From the IMG/VR virus record IMGVR_UViG_3300027983_001732, positions 1 through 64,000 of that record: a stretch of DNA of 64,000 nucleotides; one strand, given 5' to 3'. The position numbers and the translations under genes were made by a program. Numbering within the stretch: position 1 is the stretch's first letter; each line of letters begins with the position of its first letter. The notes under the pieces are model-generated. The model was given only the letters and a program-made list of their open reading frames with translations. It made no database searches and was not told the DNA's origin. Source of the DNA: a virus. Positions 24,455-32,625 of this stretch are shown piece by piece.

Positions 24455-27220
24455 CTAAGCCGTATGATCTTTCAAAATCGTTTTAAAGTCAACGTCTTTT
24501 GTCGTAAGTGCTTTAGCACCAACATCTTTTGAAGAATCATGCACCTCTGGTAAGGCAAAATTGTTGTATCTTCCATCTGGATCACATGTTACGTCAAATT
24601 CTTGGCAATTCGGCTTCTCCACGGCTAATTGCTTGATTTTGTTTACCATCTCGTTGTGCAGTTCGCAAGTAACAATACAAGAGGAATGTGCATAAACAAA
24701 CTGGTTAATCAATCGAGTTTGAGTGCTATCAATTTTTTTTGCAAATGTAACTCGACCTCTATCATCCGAAACAAATTTAGGGACAGAAGAACCGTACTTC
24801 AAATTGAAAAATCTCTTAATACGCTTGCCAATGGCTTCTTCAGGTTTCTTAATCGCATTGATGCTATCCTGAGTGGAATTCGGCTTATTTTCATATTCCT
24901 TGACATAGAATTTGTATGGACAAACAGAATGGTTTAAACCTTGAATCAAAATATTCATCGTGGCAGCCAGATCTGAATCAATCCAACCCAATTGTTTGTC
25001 TCTGACAACATACAACCTAGATTTGTTTTTGTCATCACGCCATCCGGGATTGGAAGTAACAGGATCGCTTTGTGAAGTGCCATTCTTGGCGACTTTTACA
25101 AAACCAACTCCAATTTTTTCAAGAGCTTCTATAATGTATTTTAATAATGTCGCCGCCGAAAACAAACGCAACAAAGCATTGTTGTTTTTGTCTGAATCAA
25201 ATATGAAATCAAGATCTTCTCCAAACACAACATTACAATCTTTCATTTCATTGGCAATCTTTGACGCAAGTTGTCTCAAAACAAAATTTCTGAAATTTGC
25301 TCTGCTTTTATCAAACTTTGCGACTTTTACCAGTTTTTCTCCCGATTTCAAATGAATTCTATTATAAGATTCAGCCATTGAAGCACACTGATCCATAGCC
25401 TCAATCAAACGAATATTATCTGCACAATCACGATATCCTCCAGAACGCATCTCAAACTTAATTTTTCTCAAGCGAGAATTGATTTTTTTAACCCATGACT
25501 GAATTAAATATCGAGTTGAAGAAGATTTTGTGTCTCCACATAAAATCAAAAAATCACGAGTGTCTTCACCCACATGTTCTTTAACTGCGTTAGAAACTTT
25601 AAATTCTCTGATTGCTCCAATAACACGTCTGGCATCGTCTCTGATTTCTATCAAATTTTTGATTCTTGGACCATTTGCCACCAACATGAATGGTTTTTTA
25701 ATGAGATTCCCTGAACCATAATCTAAAGCGTTTAACTGTCCGCTTTTGTCGTCACGATAAACAACTGCTTTAACGGCAGCGACAGGATTTGACACATTCA
25801 GATCAATAGCTCCGACGACTATTTTGTCAGGAAGATTCTCTACATTTTCTTTCTTTGGACAAGCCGACATAAAAAATTCTGCAATTTTGAAGTTTTTCTC
25901 GTCGTGATGAATCGAATAAGGGAGTGATACAAAAAACCCAGAATCTGTATTACGCAAACCAATCTCTTTAAGAACCCCAGAAATTTTATCTCCTGTATGA
26001 GATGCTGCTTTTACGGCCTTCTTGCCTTTACTTATCGACTTATGACAGAAATTCAAAGAATAACCAGTACGACCATTTTTATTCCTAATTTCATCAAAAA
26101 CAATACCGCTGAAATAACAAGATGCAGCACACCTTATGACTCCGACACCGACGATTTCAATAAGCACATCGCCAGAATCTTCAACTGACACAGTGAAGTT
26201 TCCTAGAGATCCCTGCCCTACAGGAACTTTATAGTCATTTCTATTTGGATCGAAACAAGGATACAATTTTCTTTTTTCTAACTGTTTCTTTGTCCTCCAG
26301 CAAGAATAAGCTGACATAATTTCTGAATATGATGATTCAATCAGAATCCTGTATTTATTCTTCTTAAGTTCTTTAACAGCAAGTCTGATATCTGTTTTTT
26401 CTCCAGTTCCTTTTTTTACATGATCTATGCCTTTTGTCAAAACATACTTTGTGAGACCTGAATTTTTCGATTCTAATTCTGCTGCAAAACAACAAATAGA
26501 ATCATAAACAGGCCCTTGTTTATCATTCATCGACAGTTTAATCTTTTCTGTTTCCAACAAATGGTTGTTGTACTTCTCGAAAATGGACCTCAAATCCCTG
26601 CCAACCATCTCTATGAGAATGCGACAATAATTACAATCTCTTGAACGAATGCAAGACAATCCAAATGCCAATCTGAGATCCACTCCTAGCGATCTTTCAA
26701 TTGATGCCAATCTGGGAGACACTTCCGCCCAAATTTCAGGCAGTGGTAAATTTTTAACTCCATATTCCAACCATTCTTCAATGCAAATTTGAGAAAGTTG
26801 TTCATCGGTCTTGAAGTATTCTTTAATCTTGTTTTCATCGAGCAAAGGCAAGGCTGACAAAAAATCATTCTTTTTTTGTGTTAATTTAGCCTTCCCCAGA
26901 GACTTGTAATTTCTATAGAAAACATTGTAACAAGAAGAAGCATTTTCACCTCCTTTAAGAAGAAGTTCAATAAAACTAACTGCCAACTGTTCTTTTTTGG
27001 CGTCACCGATTGTTAATGATCTCAATCTTTCGGATTCTTCTTTAGATGTGTAAAACACTTCATCTTCGGCATTTGTGCCATAGCCAATTGCCATCCACCC
27101 AAAAAATAAATTCAAAAAAGAACGGTAGTCCGACTGTAAATCTGCATACCACTGCATGACTTCTTCAGCAGTATTCTTTGCCTTAAGGTTTCCGGTTCGA
27201 ATAAAAGATCTTGTAGCCAT
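24455..27220 (-). CDS. cas12: type V CRISPR effector (Cas12 family, subtype unassigned)
   Basis: Read from the ATG at 27220 (AAAGGG site upstream), the product is 921 residues. The RuvC nuclease is split as in Cas12. RuvC-I is VVGAIDLNVSNP with the catalytic Asp at 473, RuvC-II is VVFGEDLDFI with Glu at 668, and RuvC-III is IDSDLAATMNI with Asp at about 750. Between RuvC-II and III there is NGTSQSDPVTS...GWRDD, which resembles the TSxxDPxT motif of Cas12a-like enzymes, and there is no CxxC zinc ribbon. The N-terminal ~450 residues are helical and would form the REC and wedge lobes. A ~170-residue extension follows RuvC-III. It sits beside the array, without cas1, cas2 or cas4. It is expected to process crRNA and cut DNA, but neither can be shown from the sequence. 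Confidence 0.9.
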   Translation of the reverse strand: MATRSFIRTGNLKAKNTAEEVMQWYADLQSDYRSFLNLFFGWMAIGYGTNAEDEVFYTSKEESERLRSLTIGDAKKEQLAVSFIELLLKGGENASSCYNVFYRNYKSLGKAKLTQKKNDFLSALPLLDENKIKEYFKTDEQLSQICIEEWLEYGVKNLPLPEIWAEVSPRLASIERSLGVDLRLAFGLSCIRSRDCNYCRILIEMVGRDLRSIFEKYNNHLLETEKIKLSMNDKQGPVYDSICCFAAELESKNSGLTKYVLTKGIDHVKKGTGEKTDIRLAVKELKKNKYRILIESSYSEIMSAYSCWRTKKQLEKRKLYPCFDPNRNDYKVPVGQGSLGNFTVSVEDSGDVLIEIVGVGVIRCAASCYFSGIVFDEIRNKNGRTGYSLNFCHKSISKGKKAVKAASHTGDKISGVLKEIGLRNTDSGFFVSLPYSIHHDEKNFKIAEFFMSACPKKENVENLPDKIVVGAIDLNVSNPVAAVKAVVYRDDKSGQLNALDYGSGNLIKKPFMLVANGPRIKNLIEIRDDARRVIGAIREFKVSNAVKEHVGEDTRDFLILCGDTKSSSTRYLIQSWVKKINSRLRKIKFEMRSGGYRDCADNIRLIEAMDQCASMAESYNRIHLKSGEKLVKVAKFDKSRANFRNFVLRQLASKIANEMKDCNVVFGEDLDFIFDSDKNNNALLRLFSAATLLKYIIEALEKIGVGFVKVAKNGTSQSDPVTSNPGWRDDKNKSRLYVVRDKQLGWIDSDLAATMNILIQGLNHSVCPYKFYVKEYENKPNSTQDSINAIKKPEEAIGKRIKRFFNLKYGSSVPKFVSDDRGRVTFAKKIDSTQTRLINQFVYAHSSCIVTCELHNEMVNKIKQLAVEKPNCQEFDVTCDPDGRYNNFALPEVHDSSKDVGAKALTTKDVDFKTILKDHTA

Positions 27221-27258
27221 TGATGTCCCTTTGAGTTGTTGATTGTAATCAAACAATC

Positions 27259-28539
27259 TTAAAGAACACAATCAATGTTGTCAACTCGAATCACATCAGA
27301 ATTATCCTGTGTTAACTGAGCAAGGATTTCTGCATATTTTAACCCAACATTTTGCCATGAGTTTTCTGTAACAAAGTTTTTTGATTTCTGTAACAATGAG
27401 TTCCTGTAATCTCCAGATGTGAATACTTTAGCGATCTCATCAGCTAATTCTTCTGGATTGCTTGGTCGTGGAACAACTCCATCGAGATCATCAAACAAAT
27501 GACAGTCACTAGCGATCACGGGAATGCCATTTGACATCGCCTTGCGAATCGCACCAGATGCCCCATAAACCGTATTCTTCGGATCGTTCTTGTATGGGAA
27601 GACCGCCAACTTAGCAGTCCTCAAGAAGTTCTGCATGTGCTGCTCAGACAAATAGCCACGCAACACAACTACGTTATCTTGTAACCCTTTCTTTTCAACT
27701 AGATCTCTAATCTCATTGTAATATCGAGCCTGAATTGAACGTGTGTGATTGCTCTCGCTGCACAAGAAACAATAAAATATATCCTTAAACTCTTCTGATC
27801 TGTTCTTCAATATACTTACAGCCTCTATTGCACAATCAAGACCTTTATAATCAAAACCAAACCCAAATTGAATAATCGTGCGTTCGTTTTGAAATATATT
27901 CCACAATTGCTGTGTGTTTTCATATAAGTTGCAACCATGCGGCAAAACAAAAACTTCATTACGATGACCCAGCCTCTCCAAACATATTTTTCCATTTGGA
28001 TTATGAGTAATGATGTTTTTGATATAAGAAGTGCAAATTGTTTTATCAAGATGCTCATAAACCGAATGCAAAGTAATCACATAAGGAATGTTATTAAACA
28101 TTTCAAGTAATTTAAGGAAATGAGTGGCTTTTGGAAAAATTCCAAATTCATGTTGGATGAATATTATGTCTGGACCATAATCAATGATCTGTTGAGCTAA
28201 ATCAATGCAACTCTGCCCACGTTTCCAACAGCGTTCAACATCATCATGAGCACCTTCCATAGTTTCTGCAAATATCTTGACTTCTTTGACATGTTTGCGA
28301 AGTTCTGGAATTAGTTGCTCGCTATAAGTTGCGATTCCACATTGATCGCCCCAATTACAGATCCCGGCAACCTTCAGTTTACTCAACGGCTTTGCATTTC
28401 CTACAACAACCTTCTTTCCGACCAGAGACTTGTTTTCTTCCAAGCCCGGCACATAAATGGTTTTGTTGCCGCCGATACGAATGGCTTTATCTTTAGAAAC
28501 CGCCTGTATCATTCCTGCTTGATTGATCGAAACGTACAT
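27259..28539 (-). CDS. GT4-like (GT-B fold) glycosyltransferase
   Basis: The 426-residue protein has the GT-B architecture. An N-terminal Rossmann half has CNWGDQCGIATYSEQL and later FIQHEFGIFP. The C-terminal half has ASGAIRKAMSNGIPVIASDC, followed by EELADEIAKV, as in GT4 enzymes that bind nucleotide-sugars. The first ~50 residues are not typical of GT4. It overlaps the pyruvyl transferase gene by 47 bases and its stop lies just before the cas12 start, so cas12 may belong to this transcript. Confidence 0.87.
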   Translation of the reverse strand: MYVSINQAGMIQAVSKDKAIRIGGNKTIYVPGLEENKSLVGKKVVVGNAKPLSKLKVAGICNWGDQCGIATYSEQLIPELRKHVKEVKIFAETMEGAHDDVERCWKRGQSCIDLAQQIIDYGPDIIFIQHEFGIFPKATHFLKLLEMFNNIPYVITLHSVYEHLDKTICTSYIKNIITHNPNGKICLERLGHRNEVFVLPHGCNLYENTQQLWNIFQNERTIIQFGFGFDYKGLDCAIEAVSILKNRSEEFKDIFYCFLCSESNHTRSIQARYYNEIRDLVEKKGLQDNVVVLRGYLSEQHMQNFLRTAKLAVFPYKNDPKNTVYGASGAIRKAMSNGIPVIASDCHLFDDLDGVVPRPSNPEELADEIAKVFTSGDYRNSLLQKSKNFVTENSWQNVGLKYAEILAQLTQDNSDVIRVDNIDCVL

Positions 28540-29500
28540 ATTTTAGGCTTTCCCGCAATAACTTTTCTTGTGATTTTTTAGCTTGTATTAATTCTGGTTT
28601 TTTATCTGAAATCATTTCATTCACAAGAACTTTCAATTGAGAAGAGCCAAAACTCCAATAAGAAAGACCGAAATTTTCCAAGCCACAAGTATTTAGGAAT
28701 GATTCATTTTTATCATGATGCAATAAATCAATAAAAGGTGTGTCGGATAAAATACTAAAAATTGTTGAGTGCAAACGAGTGCTAATTACAACATCACAAG
28801 CTGCAATGACATCAAGGGTCTGTTGGACAGACAATCTTTCGTAAATTGAAAGGTTTTTCTTCCAAAACTTGCAACGACTTGAAATTAACCCGTTTGTTAC
28901 CCTGTCGTCATAAGGAGCACCGGTAGACATGGGAAAAAATACAAAACTAGCTGGAGTCGAATCAGCTACCGCAGCAATATCTTGAGCAGCTTTATTCAAT
29001 GTAAGAAAATCTCTGGCAAGCTGTGCGTCCTTAGCTTGCCCTAAATGCCCGTTAAGAACAACTCCTACGACTTTTGAATAAAGATCGATCTTGTTCTCTG
29101 AAAACATCGTCTGCAACAAATCTTTTCCTGCGGATGGGTTTGGTTGAAGGCAAAAAGCCGAATCAGCCCCCAAATAACAAGGAACGTCATTATCTCTTAA
29201 AAGCTGATATGAGGATTTATCACGAACAACAATGCCGTCAAATTCTTTAAGAAGTGAGAATGGTGAGTGATTATTTGCAGATGCGGAAAAGACATATCTC
29301 TTTTCAACCTTAGCATCAAGTGCAATGCGAACATAACTCTCAGATAAAATGTTTCCGCCGCCGAGAATACAAACATCAGCGGTCCCAGTATCATTGAACA
29401 CAAAATCGTATTCAGGAAACAGCATTGGAAATGTAAGTTTGTAGCTTTCATCGCCAATATTGAATTTTCCATAAAAGCCAACTACCATTACTTTTTTCAT
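28493..29500 (-). CDS. polysaccharide pyruvyl transferase-like protein
   Basis: The 335-residue protein opens KVMVVGFYGKFNIGDE, then has CILGGGNILSE and RDKSSYQLL, and later VVISTRLHSTIFS, the pattern of the polysaccharide pyruvyl transferase family (PS_pyruv_trans). These enzymes add ketal-linked pyruvate to sugars in surface polysaccharides. It is the second gene of a minus-strand glycan pair upstream of cas12. No signal peptide, so cytoplasmic. Confidence 0.87.
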   Translation of the reverse strand: MKKVMVVGFYGKFNIGDESYKLTFPMLFPEYDFVFNDTGTADVCILGGGNILSESYVRIALDAKVEKRYVFSASANNHSPFSLLKEFDGIVVRDKSSYQLLRDNDVPCYLGADSAFCLQPNPSAGKDLLQTMFSENKIDLYSKVVGVVLNGHLGQAKDAQLARDFLTLNKAAQDIAAVADSTPASFVFFPMSTGAPYDDRVTNGLISSRCKFWKKNLSIYERLSVQQTLDVIAACDVVISTRLHSTIFSILSDTPFIDLLHHDKNESFLNTCGLENFGLSYWSFGSSQLKVLVNEMISDKKPELIQAKKSQEKLLRESLKYVRFDQSSRNDTGGF

Positions 29501-29518
29501 GAAAACTCCGACGATTAA

Positions 29519-29809
29519 TCAAACAAACTCGGCGATCCATTTCACATACGTACTTTCTGAGGTAATATTGGCAATCACGACAAAACCTTCTGGTGTGTTG
29601 TGTGTACTAATCATATTAACTTGACCAAGACAGCACTGTATTCCCTCATGATTGTCTAGGTTTAACCATACATTACGTGGCTGTTGTGTTGTTGGAACAA
29701 ACACCTCACTCCATCCATGACTAAGTTCCAAAGATCCTTTTTCGTGCGGATAGTCTCGATATGGAACCATAACACGCACAATTTCAACCGGTCTTCTAAT
29801 TCCGCCCAT
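29519..29809 (-). CDS. hypothetical protein
   Basis: I placed the start at the ATG at 29809, which follows an AGGGGG ribosome-binding site; the product is 96 residues. Residues 3-15 read GIRRPVEIVRVMV. The rest is strand-like, with CCLGQVNM and a tryptophan-rich middle. I do not recognise it. A family 2 repeat ends 13 bases upstream of the start, in the leader. Confidence 0.6.
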   Translation of the reverse strand: MGGIRRPVEIVRVMVPYRDYPHEKGSLELSHGWSEVFVPTTQQPRNVWLNLDNHEGIQCCLGQVNMISTHNTPEGFVVIANITSESTYVKWIAEFV

Positions 29810-29821
29810 CAGTCCCCCTAT

Positions 29822-29857
29822 GTGCCATAAAAGCCGGGAATGCCCAGCGATCTGCAC
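29822..29857 (-). repeat. solitary repeat, family 2
   Basis: A 36-base unit. On the minus strand it reads GTGCAGATCGCTGGGCATT, then CCCGGCTTTTATGGCAC. GCTGGG and CCCGGC pair around CATT and are followed by TTTTAT, so it can end transcription from the gene upstream at 29971. Its ends match those of the CRISPR repeat (GTGCnGAT at one end, GGCAC at the other). Confidence 0.75.
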
Positions 29858-29896
29858 TGTTTGTTATAGTTTAAAATTACTAAAAAAATAGTAATA

Positions 29897-29915
29897 AATG
29901 CCCAGCGATCTGCAC
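29897..29915 (-). repeat. partial family 2 repeat
   Basis: The last 19 bases of family 2 (AATGCCCAGCGATCTGCAC on the plus strand) recur 40 bases beyond the full unit, in the same orientation. It looks like a half-deleted neighbouring copy. Confidence 0.7.
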
Positions 29916-29970
29916 TATTTTCTGCAATATACAATCGAAATAATTCTTCTTGTTTTATATAAACATAGCA

Positions 29971-30546
29971 TTATATAGCATTATTGGCTAAATAATCATA
30001 GTCCGAAAGCGAAACCAATCCAGTTCTCCAAGACTTTTCTCTCGTGATTTTTTTGCCTAGAGACTTTTGGGCATTCCAAATGATTTGTTTGCAATAAGTT
30101 GTAAATTTTAGATCCAAATTGAGGACTTTATCTCGCTTTGGTCGCTCTTTCTCTGGAACGTACTTATTAACTAATTGATCAAGAATGATTTGCTGATGCA
30201 GACCAAATTTCTGACGATTAGCTCCATGACGACGACGATTTTCCCACAAAATTGTCAGCTCGATAAAAACTTTCATAATGAACTTATCTTTGATGTATTT
30301 GTTAAGAACATCAAAACAGCTTTCGATATATGTCTGCCTTTTGTAATAGCTGCCCGCCCTGACTAAGGCAATTCTTAGCTCTTGAACATCGTCATCTGGG
30401 TCATTGACATTGGCGTTATTGGCATTTTTTCTTTTGAGTTCCCATGCTGCATAATGCGCCAATTTTCCGAACTTTTTATCCAAAACCTCATATTCCGAAT
30501 CTGTAATCGGAAATAAATTCATAATATTTTCAAGCGTTCCTAACAT
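29971..30546 (-). CDS. hypothetical protein, possible sigma-factor-like
   Basis: A 191-residue helical and basic protein with a strong AAGGAGG site before the ATG at 30546. The region FGKLAHYAAWELKRKN, then DDDVQELRIALVRAGSYY, is reminiscent of sigma-70 region 2 (DLVQE...L..A...Y) as in T4 gp55-type late sigma factors. I see no region 4 helix-turn-helix. The evidence is weak. It lies between the DNA polymerase gene and a solitary repeat. Confidence 0.45.
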   Translation of the reverse strand: MLGTLENIMNLFPITDSEYEVLDKKFGKLAHYAAWELKRKNANNANVNDPDDDVQELRIALVRAGSYYKRQTYIESCFDVLNKYIKDKFIMKVFIELTILWENRRRHGANRQKFGLHQQIILDQLVNKYVPEKERPKRDKVLNLDLKFTTYCKQIIWNAQKSLGKKITREKSWRTGLVSLSDYDYLANNAI

Positions 30547-30583
30547 GTGCCTCCTTTAATTTGACCACTTTTTTCGAAAATTC

Positions 30584-31900
30584 CTAGTTGTTCCATAACA
30601 CCCTCATATCATCGAGTCTAACTCCAAATTTGATCTCGACGCTCATCTTCAAGCCGGGACAAAGCCGTGATTCTGCCTCTAATGTATCTTTCATTATTCT
30701 GTAGGTGTTTTTTGCTATTTGTGTAGAACAAATTACGCCGTAACCGTCATGTATGCTGAAAGCTAATTGTGCTCCAGTGTTGTTTAATGCTCGCCAAAGT
30801 TCAATCAATTTCTCTTGACATACTGTGGCGGACACAGACTGTACAACAAAATTGCGAGCTAAGTAGGCTTTATTGGATTCGTATTTTCTTGGTCTTCCAA
30901 AATGATCTTTAACTGTTCCTGTGTCGCATGCAATTCTTTGTTTCTCTTTAACCCAATTAATAGCTGTCGAGAAAATAGAATTTATATTTTTTATTACGCT
31001 AACTGCCGCTGACTCTGGAACTCCTAACATATCTGCGAGAGATACAGGTCCAAGTCCATATACGACAGGTAGAAACATCTTCTTTGACATTTTGCGTTTA
31101 ATCTCTGTGTCGCATGGCAAGCCAGTAACAACTTCATAGATCTTGCAATGTAAGTCTTCTCCTGAATCTAAAATTTCTTTGAGTTTATTGTCACCTGATA
31201 ACCATTGCAAAACAACCACTTCGCAGAACCGAAAGTCAGCAGTTGCGAAACGAAGGCCGTAACCCTTTGTTTTCATAACTTTTTTAACATCTGGTCCCAA
31301 GTTGTGAGGCAGGTAGCATCGTGAAAATTTCTTAGAACAACTTAACCTTCCGTTCCTTTGTCCCTCAATTTCATAGTAGGGATGCTCGGTGCGTCTGGTC
31401 TCGCTGTTTAATAATCCTGTCGTTTCGATTGTTGGTAAAACTCGATAGGACAACGGAATGTGAATGGATTTGTATATATCTTTCCAATCATTGTTTTGAA
31501 AAACGATGTTAATTCGATTAGATGCTTCTACAAAATTATCAGGGACATTTTTTTGAATGTCCAAAAAAGCTTCAATGACTTTTAGATCAAGAATATTGTT
31601 CTTTGGTGTTACAAATTTTGTAGTATGATATTTGCAAAAGCTTGCTAAAGATTTGAAGTTCCAAAAAAACACTCTAGGCACAAACTCTTTATTAAAAATT
31701 GTGGCGTCGAGAAGACCCATAACAGAAGCTGTGTTGCCTGATGAAATATCTAACTCCACTCGTGAGTTTTTACCACAAACAATAATCTTAAATAAAATAC
31801 TGTCTGTAAAATCCAATGTTTCTGGTTCTGTTTTCACAAAAACCACTTCATTGGATTCCAGTAGTTCAGCCAGTAAAATTGATGTCTCTTCAAGATTCAT
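30584..31900 (-). CDS. family A DNA polymerase (polymerase domain only)
   Basis: The product is 438 residues read from the ATG at 31900. Polymerase motifs are GQRNGRLSCS (~residues 155-164), motif A ATADFRFCEVVVLQWLSGD, motif B KKMFLPVVYG on the O-helix, FVVQSVSATVCQEKL, and motif C SIHDGYG. In motif C the usual HDE is HDG, keeping the essential Asp but not the adjacent Glu. There is no recognisable 3'-5' exonuclease domain in the short N-terminal part, so proofreading may come from the DnaQ-like protein at 9697. It is presumably the replicative polymerase. A solitary repeat lies ~74 bases upstream in the leader. Confidence 0.88.
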   Translation of the reverse strand: MNLEETSILLAELLESNEVVFVKTEPETLDFTDSILFKIIVCGKNSRVELDISSGNTASVMGLLDATIFNKEFVPRVFFWNFKSLASFCKYHTTKFVTPKNNILDLKVIEAFLDIQKNVPDNFVEASNRINIVFQNNDWKDIYKSIHIPLSYRVLPTIETTGLLNSETRRTEHPYYEIEGQRNGRLSCSKKFSRCYLPHNLGPDVKKVMKTKGYGLRFATADFRFCEVVVLQWLSGDNKLKEILDSGEDLHCKIYEVVTGLPCDTEIKRKMSKKMFLPVVYGLGPVSLADMLGVPESAAVSVIKNINSIFSTAINWVKEKQRIACDTGTVKDHFGRPRKYESNKAYLARNFVVQSVSATVCQEKLIELWRALNNTGAQLAFSIHDGYGVICSTQIAKNTYRIMKDTLEAESRLCPGLKMSVEIKFGVRLDDMRVLWNN

Positions 31901-31973
31901 ACTCAAATCTTATCAGATCAGAGATTCCGAAACTACCCTGAATCAATTAAATACTTTGTAACTTATCTCAGTC

Positions 31974-32010
31974 GTGCCTTGATCCTGATCCTGTTGAATG
32001 GCATAAGAAC
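31974..32010 (-). repeat. solitary CRISPR-like repeat (family 1)
   Basis: A 37-base unit beginning GTGCCTTGATCC with one extra G compared with the array repeat and about five substitutions. In crRNA sense it is on the minus strand, in the leader of the DNA polymerase gene. It faces the inverted unit at 32590, so the two flank the structured RNA region. Confidence 0.75.
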
Positions 32011-32198
32011 CTTCAGTCCATAAGGGATGCCATGGTTGTGATCATAATAGATATAAAAAATAAAATCACTTTATATTTCCTTAAGTAATAAGGCGATTTA
32101 CAAAGTGCGTGCATTCTCTACACCCAGTGAAAATGACTCTCACTGCGTCTATTATGATACAACTTGAAGTTGTTTTAATTGATGGTAGTTGTGCTTCA

Positions 32199-32445
32199 CA
32201 CTTGGGTGATTCCCAAGTGATAATCACGAATCTCCTAACCAGATGACCTGCTCGTAGCCCCGGCAGCCGCTTTAAAAAGCAGAACGAGCATTCATGGCAT
32301 CGCCGGGTTTAGTGATCTGGATTACCTAGATTCTTGACACAAGACGCTGAGTTCCCTAAACTCGTCCGGTTGCGGTAAGACCTACCCGCTGTCAAGGTTT
32401 TTCGCCGGATTTCAAGTGACCATCTGACCTGAAATACCCGACCTG
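32199..32445. ncRNA. candidate structured RNA, class unknown
   Basis: A non-coding 250-base stretch with several nested and crossing stems. CACTTGGG/CCCAAGTG (32199/32219) is a perfect hairpin. CCAGAT (32239) pairs with ATCTGG (32315). Inside, CTCGT (32251) pairs with ACGAG (32284) while CCCGGC (32259) pairs with GCCGGG (32302), which is a pseudoknot. CTTGACA (32333) pairs with TGTCAAG (32390) and encloses two further hairpins. ATTTCA/TGAAAT form another near 32410-32435. This does not match tmRNA, RNase P or a group I intron by signature sequences. Strand is unknown. The rest of 31907-32619 has AT-rich sequence with no gene. Confidence 0.55.
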
Positions 32446-32589
32446 TTAATTTGAAAGTAGCTTCAACTCTAATCTTATCAAGTTAACTTAAAGAAAGCAA
32501 GACCTTTTCTGTAAAAAGATCCATTGTTATAAACTTTTAAAACAGATACAGTACATGCTCACAAGCATAAATATGAAAATTCTTTAATT

Positions 32590-32625
32590 GTGCTGATGTT
32601 ATTCAGCAGGATTGCATTAATGCAC
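32590..32625 (+). repeat. solitary CRISPR-like repeat (family 1), inverted orientation
   Basis: A 36-base unit that matches the reverse complement of the array repeat at 29 of 36 positions (GTGCTGATG ... AATGCAC). In crRNA sense it is on the plus strand and overlaps the start codon (ATG 32620) of the next gene. The unit also contains the likely ribosome-binding site AGGA at 32607-32610. Confidence 0.85.

Noticed and set aside
32239-32320. HDV-like ribozyme or group I intron core
   Set aside because: A pseudoknot order similar to HDV can be drawn on the minus strand, but the P1 5' end and the J4/2 region do not match. No group I P7 signature was found.
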